Part shown: positions 45,581-54,514 of the stretch, piece after piece
How the letters are laid out: each line of letters opens with the position of its first letter
Numbering within the stretch: the stretch's first letter is position 1
Assembly: GCF_017832355.1 (NCBI RefSeq)
Contig: NZ_JAFIBY010000010.1
Span: 62,001-126,000 of the forward strand
DNA from: Serratia sp. PL17
GTDB lineage: Bacteria; Pseudomonadota; Gammaproteobacteria; Enterobacterales; Enterobacteriaceae
Reading direction: 5' to 3'
DNA length: 64,000 nucleotides
The notes under the pieces: model-generated
What the model was told of the DNA's origin: nothing
The model's database searches: none
What the model saw: only the letters and a program-made list of their open reading frames with translations
Program-made: the position numbers and the translations under genes

Positions 45581-46493
45581 TTACCGCGGCCAAGCGGGCG
45601 GGGAGCGTCTCCGCCTGCTGTTGCAAATGCTCGGTAAAGGCGGTGACCAGTGCCGAGGCCGGACGATGCAACGGCCGGATCAAACTGACGGTGAAGGGGA
45701 CGTCAACGCTGAATGGGCGGATGTGAACGCCGCTGTGGGCGTAGTCAAGCGCCGTTAACGGGTTGACGATCGATACCCCGACCCCGGCTTTAACCATTGC
45801 GCAGACTGATGCGGCGCTGTGGGTTTCCATCACCAGACGGCGGTTCACCCCTTCCTCACTGAACAGCGAATCCAGCAGTTGGCGGTAACTGTCGGTGTTT
45901 GACAGGCTGACGAAGTGTTGATCAGCAAAGTCCTGCGGTGTCAGCACCGTTTTTGCCAGCAGTGGGTGCCCTGCCGGTAGCACACACACTTCGTTCAACG
46001 TCATCAGCGTCATGCGCTCGGTGCCTGCCGGTGTCAGGGTATTTTCCGTCAGGCCCAAATCGTGGCGCTGTGCCGACAACCATTCTTCCAGCAACGGTGA
46101 CTCCTGCGGGATGACGCTGAAGCTCACTTCTGGATAGCGATCAATAAAGGGTTTGCACACGGCGGGTAACAGCGACTGCGAGAACACCGGCAGGCAAGCG
46201 ATCGAAAGCTGTGCTTGCTGAAACTGGCGGATGCCCGCGGCGGCGTTAACGATGCGATCCAGGCCATAATAAGAGCGTTGAACCTCCTCCAACAGCCTCA
46301 AGCCTTGAACCGTTGGGGACAAACGGCCCCGCACCCGCTCGAATAATTGCAATTGAATCAGTTTCTCAAAGCGTGCCAGCTCGCGGCTGACGGTGGGCTG
46401 AGAGGTTTGCAGCAGTGCAGCGGCCTCGGTCAGATTGCCGGTCGTCATCACCGCATAGAAGATTTCAATCTGGCGCAGGGTTATCGCGTGCAT
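45570..46493 (-). CDS. lysR: LysR, activator of lysA
   Basis: 307 aa LysR-family prototype. The HTH is near the N terminus (LRQIEIFYAVMTTGNLTEAAALLQTSQPTVSRELARFE). It is divergent from lysA (189 bp), the E. coli arrangement, where LysR activates lysA when diaminopimelate is present. ATG 46493 has AAGGA 8 nt upstream; an upstream extension to 46562 would run into the shared promoter region. The 3' end overlaps the MFS gene by 11 bp. Confidence 0.93.
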   Translation of the reverse strand: MHAITLRQIEIFYAVMTTGNLTEAAALLQTSQPTVSRELARFEKLIQLQLFERVRGRLSPTVQGLRLLEEVQRSYYGLDRIVNAAAGIRQFQQAQLSIACLPVFSQSLLPAVCKPFIDRYPEVSFSVIPQESPLLEEWLSAQRHDLGLTENTLTPAGTERMTLMTLNEVCVLPAGHPLLAKTVLTPQDFADQHFVSLSNTDSYRQLLDSLFSEEGVNRRLVMETHSAASVCAMVKAGVGVSIVNPLTALDYAHSGVHIRPFSVDVPFTVSLIRPLHRPASALVTAFTEHLQQQAETLPARLAAVITR

Positions 46494-46682
46494 CGAGAGG
46501 GTCCTTAACGAGCAAAGCCATATCATAAATGAATAGACTCTGGCTAAATAGATATTTTCCACCCGAGAAAGAGTGCGGCAATATTAAGGTCATTAACCAG
46601 CCCTAGGGATTTCCAATCGCAGTTAACAGCGCCGCGATGTGAAATACGACGGCCAGACCACTTTCGAACCGGGGACATCACC

Positions 46683-47945
46683 ATGCCACGCGCTTTGCAC
46701 GACACTTCGACGGCTCTTAATGCCGCTAACCTGCTGGCTTTGCCGCAGCGTTTTGGTTGCCCTGTATGGGCTTATGATGCTGCTATCATCAGTGAGCGCA
46801 TTAGCCAACTGCGTCATTTTGATGTGATCCGCTTCGCCCAGAAGGCGTGTTCGAATATCCATATTTTGCGCCTGATGCGTGAGCAGGGCGTTAAAGTGGA
46901 TTCAGTGTCGCTCGGTGAGATCGAACGTGCATTGCAAGCAGGGTTTCAGCCGGGCGGCGAGCCAAGTGAAATCGTGTTTACTGCCGACGTGCTGGACCAT
47001 GCAACGCTGGCACGCGTCAGTGAGCTGAAAATCCCGGTCAATGTCGGGTCGATCGACATGTTGGAGCAACTGGGTCAGGTGTCTGCAGAGCATCCCGTGT
47101 GGCTGCGTATCAACCCAGGCTTTGGGCATGGTCACAGTCAGAAAACCAATACCGGCGGCGAGAACAGCAAGCACGGCATTTGGTATGCCGATTTGCCGCA
47201 GGCAGTAGAAAAAATTCAACAATATGGCCTGAAGCTGATCGGCGTGCATATGCATATCGGCTCGGGCGTTGATTACCAACACCTGGAGCGCGTGTGTGAC
47301 GCCATGGTGCAGCAGGTCATTGACCTCGGTCAGGATATCAGCGCCATCTCAGCCGGCGGCGGCCTGTCTATCCCGTATCAATACGGTGAAGAGGCGATTG
47401 ATACCGAACACTATTTTGGCCTGTGGAACCGCGCCCGTGAGCGTATTGCCGCCCATTTGGGCCACCCGATAAGCCTGGAGATTGAACCGGGCCGTTTCCT
47501 GATGGCGGAAGCCGGGGTGCTGGTCGCTGAGGTGCGCGCGGTGAAAGATATGGGTAGCCGCCACTTTGTGCTGGTGGATGCCGGTTTTAACGATTTGATG
47601 CGTCCGGCGATGTACGGCAGCTACCACCATATTTCTTTGTTACCGGCCGATGGCCGCGATACTGCCAACCAGCCATTGCGCGATACCGTGATCGCCGGGC
47701 CGCTGTGCGAATCGGGTGATGTCTTTACCCAGCAGGCCGGTGGCGGTATTGAAACCCGCGAACTGCCGCCAGTGCAGGTTGGCGATTATCTGGTATTCCA
47801 TGATACCGGGGCGTATGGCGCCTCAATGTCATCGAACTACAACAGCCGTCCGCTGCTGCCGGAGGTGCTGTTTGAGAACGGTGAACCGCGCTTGATCCGT
47901 CGTCGACAGACGATTGAAGAGTTGATAGCGCTGGAATTGCTCTGA
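46683..47945 (+). CDS. lysA: Diaminopimelate decarboxylase
   Basis: 420 aa PLP enzyme of alanine-racemase fold that converts meso-diaminopimelate to L-lysine, the last step of lysine synthesis. The PLP lysine is K54 (RFAQKACSN); the glycine-rich phosphate site is SAGGGLSIPY; the partner-subunit active-site residues lie in GPLCESGD. Length equals E. coli LysA. It is divergent from lysR. Confidence 0.97.
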   Translation: MPRALHDTSTALNAANLLALPQRFGCPVWAYDAAIISERISQLRHFDVIRFAQKACSNIHILRLMREQGVKVDSVSLGEIERALQAGFQPGGEPSEIVFTADVLDHATLARVSELKIPVNVGSIDMLEQLGQVSAEHPVWLRINPGFGHGHSQKTNTGGENSKHGIWYADLPQAVEKIQQYGLKLIGVHMHIGSGVDYQHLERVCDAMVQQVIDLGQDISAISAGGGLSIPYQYGEEAIDTEHYFGLWNRARERIAAHLGHPISLEIEPGRFLMAEAGVLVAEVRAVKDMGSRHFVLVDAGFNDLMRPAMYGSYHHISLLPADGRDTANQPLRDTVIAGPLCESGDVFTQQAGGGIETRELPPVQVGDYLVFHDTGAYGASMSSNYNSRPLLPEVLFENGEPRLIRRRQTIEELIALELL

Positions 47946-47975
47946 TTGTTTTGGGCGCAGCCTGCTGCACCCGTT

Positions 47976-48278
47976 TCACAGCGTCATGCGTCGATGTTGG
48001 CCGTTGGGGAGTTGGACGTCCAGCGACAGCGTGCCTCCCATTGCTTCAATGTAGCGCTTCAGCGAAGAGAGTTTGATTTCGCTGCCGCGTTTCTCCAGAT
48101 TAGCAACCGAAGGCTGGCTGATACCCAGCCGCTTGGCCAGTTCTGCCTGGGACACGGCCAGTTCTTCTCGCAGCATTGCCAGCCGTAGCTCAAAAATCTC
48201 GTTGTCCGCTTTTTGTCGTGCCGCTTCAACGACGTTTGGGTCGAGTTTATCGATCAGATTTGATAATGGCTTGGCCAT
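47976..48278 (-). CDS. HigA-type antitoxin (XRE HTH)
   Basis: 100 aa. The central HTH (VSQAELAKRLGISQPSVANLE) matches the XRE/HigA family; the C-terminal part would bind DNA and the N-terminal helix the toxin. It starts 5 bp after the stop of the RelE/HigB-like gene, the toxin-first order typical of higBA. The antitoxin normally represses the pair. Confidence 0.85.
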   Translation of the reverse strand: MAKPLSNLIDKLDPNVVEAARQKADNEIFELRLAMLREELAVSQAELAKRLGISQPSVANLEKRGSEIKLSSLKRYIEAMGGTLSLDVQLPNGQHRRMTL

Positions 48279-48283
48279 ATACG

Positions 48284-48628
48284 TTACCTCAGGGTTGCCA
48301 GATAATATGAAAATTCTCTCACGGCGATGGGCAACATTTGCTGATAGAAGCGTTTATTGCCGGTTTCATCGCCACCACATAGCAGGACGGCCTGCCGTTG
48401 TGGGTCGAAGGCGAAGAAAACCCGAAATGGGCGCCCACGGTGCTGAATACGCAGTTCTTTCAAATGCTGTATTTTGCCATGGTGATGCAGCGTGTCGGCA
48501 TGCGGACGTGCCAGCAAAGGGCCAAACTCCTGCAGTTTAAAAATGCCCACTAAGAGGCTTTCTTGTTCATCCCCGTTTAATGATAAAAACCAGCTGTCGA
48601 ATCGTTCGACGGTCACAACCTGCCACAT
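48284..48628 (-). CDS. RelE/HigB-like toxin (phage-derived Gp49-like)
   Basis: 114 aa of the HigB/Gp49 group of ribosome-dependent mRNA interferases (KLQEFGPLLARPHADTL; KELRIQHRGRPFRVFFAFDPQRQAVLL; GNKRFYQQMLPIA). The RxxFFxxDP... core is intact, so it is probably active. It is cotranscribed with the antitoxin gene downstream. The pair lies between lysA and the LacI-type gene, where E. coli has none. Confidence 0.85.
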   Translation of the reverse strand: MWQVVTVERFDSWFLSLNGDEQESLLVGIFKLQEFGPLLARPHADTLHHHGKIQHLKELRIQHRGRPFRVFFAFDPQRQAVLLCGGDETGNKRFYQQMLPIAVREFSYYLATLR

Positions 48629-48767
48629 GTCACGCTCCGAATATAGCTTCAGGGCTATATAGTGTAAAGGCTATCGTGGTGACAATATGCTGCCAAGTTG
48701 CAGGTAAGGGAAATTGCAGTGGAAGAAATGCGGCGCGGTGCGCAACCGACAACAACGCCAGTGGGAA

Positions 48768-49778
48768 TCAATCAGCGTATGGCCCTGGAATCACTGATTC
48801 ACGTAGCCGTAATTCACCGGTAAAAGGCGGGAGCGGCTGGATGTCTTCTCGGTTGATCAAGCGGAAAGCCTGGCTGATGGCGGCTTCGATCATGACATCG
48901 ATCGGCAGATAAACCGTGGAGAGCGCAGGTTGTAAATAGGCGGCGCTGGGTTCGTCGTCAAAGCCGAACAGCGAGACATCCTGTGGCAGGCGTTTGCCGG
49001 CATCGTGCAGCGCCTTCATCGCGCCCACCGCCATATCGTCGTTGCAGGCGAACAGGGCGCTGAAATTGCTATTCTCGTCCAGTAAACGCTGTACCCCCTG
49101 ATAACCACTTTGTACGCTGCTGTCGCCATAGGCCACTCGTGAGGCATCGAAGGCAATCTGATGGTGCTCAAGCGCCTGTTGGTAACCTGCCAGCCGCGCC
49201 TGAGCAGTAGGCGTCCTGATGGGGCCGGTAATGCAGGCGATCTCGCGGTGCCCTTGTTGAATCAGATAATCAACCGCATGGAAGGCAGCCTTTTGTTGTT
49301 CGAAGAACACGCAGCGTGCTCGCGCTTGCGGCAAATCGCGGTTGATCACCATAATCGGTACCGGCAGGCTGTCCAGCAAATCCATCAGTGCAGATTCGGA
49401 CATGAAGCGAGTATAGAGAATAATGGCATCACAGCGCCGATCGGCCAACAGCTGCACTGCCTGGAGCTCATCTTCCGGTGTGTCGTGGCCGTCGGTGACA
49501 ATCAAGTGCTTGCCGCTGGCTTCAATCAGCTTAGCTGCACGGCGGAGCAGTCGCCCGAAGTAGGGGCCGTCGAAATTGGACACGACCAACCCGATGCTGT
49601 TGGAGCTTTTGTTCGCCAACGATTGGGCAAGGAAATTCGGGCGGTAACCCAGTTCGTCCATCGCTTTGAACACGGCTTCTCGGGTACTATTTTTCACCTG
49701 GCCGGTGCCATTTAACACGCGTGAAACTGTGGCTTTAGATACCCCCGCGCGAATGGAAACATCCAACATGGTGATCAT
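48768..49778 (-). CDS. LacI-family repressor, AscG-like
   Basis: 336 aa. LacI HTH near the N terminus (ITMLDVSIRAGVSKATVSRVLNG) and a periplasmic-binding-type effector domain (RCDAIILYTRF; CNDDMAVGAMKALHDAG; FGFDDEPSAAYLQPALSTV). Closer to AscG than to GalR, though no ascFB genes are near. Its ligand and targets are unknown. ATG 49778 is favoured with AGGGG upstream; 49769 is possible. Confidence 0.88.
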   Translation of the reverse strand: MITMLDVSIRAGVSKATVSRVLNGTGQVKNSTREAVFKAMDELGYRPNFLAQSLANKSSNSIGLVVSNFDGPYFGRLLRRAAKLIEASGKHLIVTDGHDTPEDELQAVQLLADRRCDAIILYTRFMSESALMDLLDSLPVPIMVINRDLPQARARCVFFEQQKAAFHAVDYLIQQGHREIACITGPIRTPTAQARLAGYQQALEHHQIAFDASRVAYGDSSVQSGYQGVQRLLDENSNFSALFACNDDMAVGAMKALHDAGKRLPQDVSLFGFDDEPSAAYLQPALSTVYLPIDVMIEAAISQAFRLINREDIQPLPPFTGELRLRESVIPGPYAD

Positions 49779-49930
49779 CAGTGGCTTACCCCTTTCAACA
49801 TCCGCTGGTGGCAAATAATGCTCAGTCTAGCATAGGGTTAGCTGTTGGCTGTGCGGCTTTTTATCGTGGTGACGGTGTCGCGGGCAAACGTGTGTAGATG
49901 AGAATCAAGCAATGAAAAAAGGGCGGTAGA

Positions 49931-50386
49931 ATGACAAGTATTGTGCTGTTGGCTGACTTTCCTCAGTACCGTGAGCAGGTGATTGACTGGCAATGGCGGG
50001 CGTTCGGCAGCGAGAGCAGCCGGGCATTTTTCGCCAGTGTGGTAGACAGCGGCCTGCGTGGGGCGGATTTGCCCGTCACCTTTATCGCTCTGCTGGGGGA
50101 TAAACTGGTTGGCACTGTCGGCTTATGGCGCTGTGATCTGATTAGCCGCCAAGATTTGACGCCTTGGCTGGCGGCGTTGTACATCGACGAAAGCCAGCGT
50201 GGCACTGGCCTGGGCCTGCAGTTGCAGCAGCATGTGCAGGATTACAGCCGGCAGCTTGGTTTCAGCGAGCTGTATCTTTACGCTGACTTCAGCGGTTATT
50301 ACGAACGCCATGGCTGGCACTATATCGGTGACGCGCTGGATTATCCTGACCGCCCGGTGCGGCTGTATCACCGGGCGTTAGGCTAG
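49931..50386 (+). CDS. GNAT N-acetyltransferase
   Basis: 151 aa with the acetyl-CoA loop SQRGTGLGLQL and the late YERHGW motif of GNAT enzymes. Acceptor unknown. Its 3' end overlaps the convergent galR stop by 4 bp. Confidence 0.83.
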   Translation: MTSIVLLADFPQYREQVIDWQWRAFGSESSRAFFASVVDSGLRGADLPVTFIALLGDKLVGTVGLWRCDLISRQDLTPWLAALYIDESQRGTGLGLQLQQHVQDYSRQLGFSELYLYADFSGYYERHGWHYIGDALDYPDRPVRLYHRALG

Positions 50387-51402
50387 TTCTGCTCGTACAC
50401 GTTATTGATGCTGGACACCGAATGGCGGCGCACCAGCGTCGGGCTAAACATGTTGGTAATTTCGGGCCGTGGCAGGTTATTGGCCAGCGCCAGTGCCAAT
50501 TCAGCCGCCTGGGTCGCCATGGCCACGACAGGATAGCGAATGGTTGTCAGGCGTGGTCGCAGGTAGCGTGAAATCAGCACGTCATCAAAGCCAATCAACG
50601 ACATCTGTCCCGGCACGTCGACGCTGTTATCGCTGAGTACCGATAACGCGCCCGCAGCCATAGAATCGTTGTAGCAGGTCACTGCGGTAAAGTTTTTTCC
50701 CCGGCCAAGCAACTCGGTCATGGCGTGCTCACCCCCAATTTCGTCGGGTTCGCCGTAGGTAATCAGCTTTTCATCCACCGGGATGCCATGTTCCTGCAAT
50801 GCATCGAGATAGCCTTGCAGACGGTCTGCTGCGTCAGAAATCTGGTGGGTGGAACAAATAATGGCAATACGCTGATGCCCTTGCTGGATCAAATGGCGGG
50901 TTGCCAGCCAGGCACCGTAACGGTCGTCAAGTGCGACGCAGCGAGATTCAAAACCTGGGAGCGTACGGTTAATCAGCACCATGCCAGGGATTTGCTGCAT
51001 CCAGCCGCTTAATTCACGATCGGTCAGTTTTTTGGCATGCACCACCAGCGCAGCACAGCGATGGCGCACCAGTTGTTCGATCGCCTGACGTTCTTTTTCC
51101 GCATCGTGGTACCCGTTGCCGATCAGCAGAAAATTGTGGGTCGCGTAGGACACCTGTTCCACCGCTTTGACCATGGCGCCAAAGAAAGGATCGGACACGT
51201 CAGAGACAATCAATCCGAGCGTTTCGGTCGATTGCTGCGCCAGCGCGCGGGCGTTAGCGTTGGGGTGATATTGCAATTGTTCCATCGCGGCTTGCACGGC
51301 GGTGCGTGAGCCTTCGCTGGCTTTTGGGGAGTTATTTATTACACGGGATACCGTGGCCACGGAAACACCCGCCAGCCTGGCAACATCCTTTATGGTAGCC
51401 AT
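50383..51402 (-). CDS. galR: Galactose operon repressor GalR
   Basis: 339 aa, close to E. coli GalR (MATIKDVARLAGVSVATVSRVINNSPKAS; FFGAMVKAVEQV; HRCAALVVHAK; FTAVTCYNDSMAAGA). It represses galactose uptake and use genes in the absence of galactose. MATIKD start at 51402 is chosen to match the E. coli protein; an in-frame ATG at 51411 would add three residues. The gal genes are not in the window. Confidence 0.95.
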   Translation of the reverse strand: MATIKDVARLAGVSVATVSRVINNSPKASEGSRTAVQAAMEQLQYHPNANARALAQQSTETLGLIVSDVSDPFFGAMVKAVEQVSYATHNFLLIGNGYHDAEKERQAIEQLVRHRCAALVVHAKKLTDRELSGWMQQIPGMVLINRTLPGFESRCVALDDRYGAWLATRHLIQQGHQRIAIICSTHQISDAADRLQGYLDALQEHGIPVDEKLITYGEPDEIGGEHAMTELLGRGKNFTAVTCYNDSMAAGALSVLSDNSVDVPGQMSLIGFDDVLISRYLRPRLTTIRYPVVAMATQAAELALALANNLPRPEITNMFSPTLVRRHSVSSINNVYEQN

Positions 51403-51621
51403 ATCTGTCATACATCCTGGGTAATCGCTTACATTCCTCAGTTTTGCGGAAAAAGTCCGGTGCTGCAAGCGCTGGCGATCGCAACTTGTGGTGGCTGTTG
51501 CAGATATGTGCGATTTATCGTGCGCTTAGACTTACCGGACGCATTAATAGCGCAATTTGTGCTTTGGTTCCGGGCACTGGCTGATGTTACTTTTGTGCAT
51601 CTTTTCTTGTTCGAGAACCGC

Positions 51622-53880
51622 ATGTCGATTAAACGTTATCCGCAACTCGCGCATTGGGGGGCTTATACCGCCGTGGTTGAAGACGGCAGGCTTATCCGTT
51701 GTGAGCCTTTTGCCGATGATCCGGATCCTTCTCCATTGCTCGACTCCATTGCGCCAATGGCCTATTCCGATAAGCGTATCCGCAAGCCGGCGGTGCGTCG
51801 TTCCTGGCTGCAAAAACGTGAAGGCAGTGACCACACGCTACGTGGTCGTGAGGATTTTGTTGAGGTTGACTGGGAGCTTGCACTTGATCTGGTGGCGGAA
51901 GAAAACCGGCGCGTGCGCGATCGTTACGGTCCTTCAGGCCTGTTTACCGGTTCCTACGGCTGGTCGTCCGCCGGCCGTTTGCATCATGCGCGTTCGTTGG
52001 TGCGGCGTTTTTACTTCAGTGGCGGTGGCGGCGTTGATCAGTTGGGTAACTACAGCTGGGGGGCGGCGCAGTTTTTCCTGCCGTATGTGATCGGCACCTT
52101 CACCCCATTGACCGGACGTGTCACCAGTTGGCCCAGTGTGATCGCGCACTGTGAGCTGTTTGTGGCCTTCGGTGGGCTGGCGTTGAAGAATGCCCAAGTG
52201 TCTTCTGGAGGGGCTGCTGAACATTCACTCAAGCCCTGGTTGCAAAAACTGGTTCAGAAAGGCACCCCGGTTATCAACATCAGCCCGATGCGCGATGACT
52301 GCCCGGCATTTGTTAATGCCGAATGGATCCCGATCCGTCCGAACACCGACGTGGCGTTGATGTTAGCGTTAGCGTACGAAATTCAACGACAAGGGGCGCA
52401 GGACGAAGCCTTCCTTTATAGCCACTGTACCGGTTACGACCAACTGGCGAATTATCTGCGTGGCGTGGATGACGGCGTGGCGAAAACGCCAGAATGGGCC
52501 AGCGCAATTACCGGCATTCCGGCGGCGCGCATTGCGTTGTTGGCGCAGCAACTGATTGGTGTACGCAGTTTTCTCACCTGTTCCTATTCAGTTCAGCGCG
52601 CCCACCGCGGCGAACAGCCCTACTGGATGATGATAGCGCTGTCGGCGATGCTTGGTCAGGTTGGGCTACCCGGCGGCGGTTTCTCGTTTGGCCATGGTTC
52701 GATGAATGGCGTTGGCAATCCGCGCGTGGACACGCCAGGGCCAATGATGTCGGTGGGGGAGAACCCATGTGGGTTGGCTATTCCCGTGGCGCGTATCTGC
52801 GACATGTTGCTGCACCCCGGCGAACCCTATCAGTTCCGCGGTGAAACCTTGCACTATCCGGATATCCATCTGGTGCATTGGGCCGGTGGCAACCCGTTCC
52901 ATCACCATCAGCAGTTAAATCGACTGGTGGAGGGCTGGCAGAAGCCGGATACGGTGATTGTGCAGGATATCTGGTGGACACCGGCGGCAAAGATGGCAGA
53001 TATCGTTCTGCCAGTCACGACCTCGCTGGAACGTAACGACATTGGCGGTTCATCACGCGATCGCTACGTGTTGGCGATGCATCAGGCCATTGCACCACAG
53101 CATCAAGCGCGCAACGATTTTGATATTTTTGCCGACTTGGCGGAGCGATTGGGTTATCGCGAGCAATTCACCGAAAACCGCAATGAACGGGCCTGGATCG
53201 AATCTATTTACCAACAGTGTGGGCAGGCGCAGGCGGGCACAGGGGTGGAATGGCCCGAATTTGACGATTTCTGGCGTAAAGGCTACGTCGAGTTGCCGGC
53301 ACCGGCGAAGGAATTTGTGTTCTTTGACGACTTTCGTGCCAATCCAAAGGCTAACCCGCTGCAAACGCCGAGTGGCAAAATTGAGCTGTTCAGCGAGAAA
53401 ATCGCCCGTTATCGCTATCCCGATTTTGCACCCCATCCGCAGTGGCAGCCGCCGGTCGAGTGGCTGGGGGCTCCACAGGCGAAAACGTGGCCGCTGCACC
53501 TGATTTCTATCCAGCCGAGTGACCGTTTGCATAGCCAGATGGATCCTGCGCCGCTAGCGCAAGGCAATAAAACCGCGGGTCGTGAGACTCTGTATATGCA
53601 CCCTGAGGATGCAGAAAAACGGGGTATTGCCAATGGCGCCGAAGTGCAGGTTAGCAATGCGCGTGGTCACTGCCTGGCGGGCGTTGCTATTACCGATGGG
53701 GTCACACGTGGTGTGGTACTGATGGCGACCGGTGCCTGGTTTGATCCGGGGGTGGGTGACCAACAGTTACCGGTAGAGCAGTCCGGCAACCCCAATGTAT
53801 TAACGCTGGATATCGGCACCTCGCCGCTAACCCAGGGGCCGAACGCCATGAGCTGCCTGGTAGAGGTGAGCACCCGATAA
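51622..53880 (+). CDS. BisC/TorA-family molybdopterin oxidoreductase
   Basis: 752 aa of the DMSO-reductase family without an iron-sulfur motif or twin-arginine signal, so cytoplasmic like BisC. The molybdenum-ligand serine is likely S116 (GSYGWSSAGR). Conserved pterin segments include HWAGGNPFHHHQQLNRL, ADIVLPVTTSLERND and the C-terminal NVLTLDIGTSPLTQG. It diverges from E. coli BisC and could be a paralogue with another S- or N-oxide substrate. The start is uncertain: the frame is open from 51460, but the ATG at 51622 agrees best with BisC. It is divergent from galR. Confidence 0.85.
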   Translation: MSIKRYPQLAHWGAYTAVVEDGRLIRCEPFADDPDPSPLLDSIAPMAYSDKRIRKPAVRRSWLQKREGSDHTLRGREDFVEVDWELALDLVAEENRRVRDRYGPSGLFTGSYGWSSAGRLHHARSLVRRFYFSGGGGVDQLGNYSWGAAQFFLPYVIGTFTPLTGRVTSWPSVIAHCELFVAFGGLALKNAQVSSGGAAEHSLKPWLQKLVQKGTPVINISPMRDDCPAFVNAEWIPIRPNTDVALMLALAYEIQRQGAQDEAFLYSHCTGYDQLANYLRGVDDGVAKTPEWASAITGIPAARIALLAQQLIGVRSFLTCSYSVQRAHRGEQPYWMMIALSAMLGQVGLPGGGFSFGHGSMNGVGNPRVDTPGPMMSVGENPCGLAIPVARICDMLLHPGEPYQFRGETLHYPDIHLVHWAGGNPFHHHQQLNRLVEGWQKPDTVIVQDIWWTPAAKMADIVLPVTTSLERNDIGGSSRDRYVLAMHQAIAPQHQARNDFDIFADLAERLGYREQFTENRNERAWIESIYQQCGQAQAGTGVEWPEFDDFWRKGYVELPAPAKEFVFFDDFRANPKANPLQTPSGKIELFSEKIARYRYPDFAPHPQWQPPVEWLGAPQAKTWPLHLISIQPSDRLHSQMDPAPLAQGNKTAGRETLYMHPEDAEKRGIANGAEVQVSNARGHCLAGVAITDGVTRGVVLMATGAWFDPGVGDQQLPVEQSGNPNVLTLDIGTSPLTQGPNAMSCLVEVSTR

Positions 53881-53958
53881 ATAGCTGGTTACACTTTGCG
53901 CCCTAATGTTGCGATAGCCTGCTGGCTGGTATTTGGCAGCACGGGGTAAGTTTAACGT

Positions 53959-54048
53959 CCCAGAGGTATTGATTGGTGAGTTTCAACAACGTGTTTGTTG
54001 AACCCATATTAATTTGCACCAACCTACGCAGATGCGTAGGTTTTTTTT
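53959..54048 (+). ncRNA. omrA: Small regulatory RNA OmrA
   Basis: About 90 nt, beginning CCCAGAGGTATTGATTGGTG, the conserved 5' seed of OmrA/OmrB, and ending in the terminator ACCTACGC/GCGTAGGT plus eight Ts (54041-54048). The middle differs from E. coli. A -10-like TAAGTT (53947-53952) is correctly placed. These Hfq-dependent sRNAs are induced by OmpR and repress outer-membrane receptors. Naming as omrA follows its position nearer galR, as in E. coli. Confidence 0.93.
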
Positions 54049-54230
54049 CCTGAAGCCCAGCTAACCCGCCTGCACAAAATCACATTTTGTATTTATCTTG
54101 CCCAGGATTGTTTAGCTTTCATTGAGTTATTTCTGCCAAGCGTGGGAAATTTACAGCTGGTTGCATTTAGAGCAAAACTCTTGCGATTGATCGGTAGTTT
54201 CTTAATCCACTCCTCTCTAGAGTAGGTGAT

Positions 54231-54324
54231 CCCAGAGGTATTGATTGGTGAGAAATCAACATACTCTGTATGTTGAAGCCATTTTCAATTGCACCAACCT
54301 ACGCGGATGCGTAGGTTTTTTTTT
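54231..54324 (+). ncRNA. omrB: Small regulatory RNA OmrB
   Basis: About 94 nt, sharing the first 22 nt and the terminator (ACCTACGC..GCGTAGGT plus nine Ts, ends 54324) with the upstream copy; the middle has a different hairpin (TCAACATAC/GTATGTTGA). The place between omrA and aas matches E. coli omrB. A TAGAGT -10 candidate lies at 54218-54223. Confidence 0.93.
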
Positions 54325-54514
54325 GCCTGCCATCTGCCATATAGTATTCTTTTCCCAACAACCATTTATCCCCTTTACCTTTCAAGGCGCTGGTGTGTTG
54401 GCTGCGCCCCAATGACTTACTTCTGTAAGCGCTTGGGGGCCCGTATGCTTGCGGCCATCCCGCTCCTTGAGATCTATTGGGGATACACTCATTTTGGGCC
54501 AAAGGGAGAAGGGC

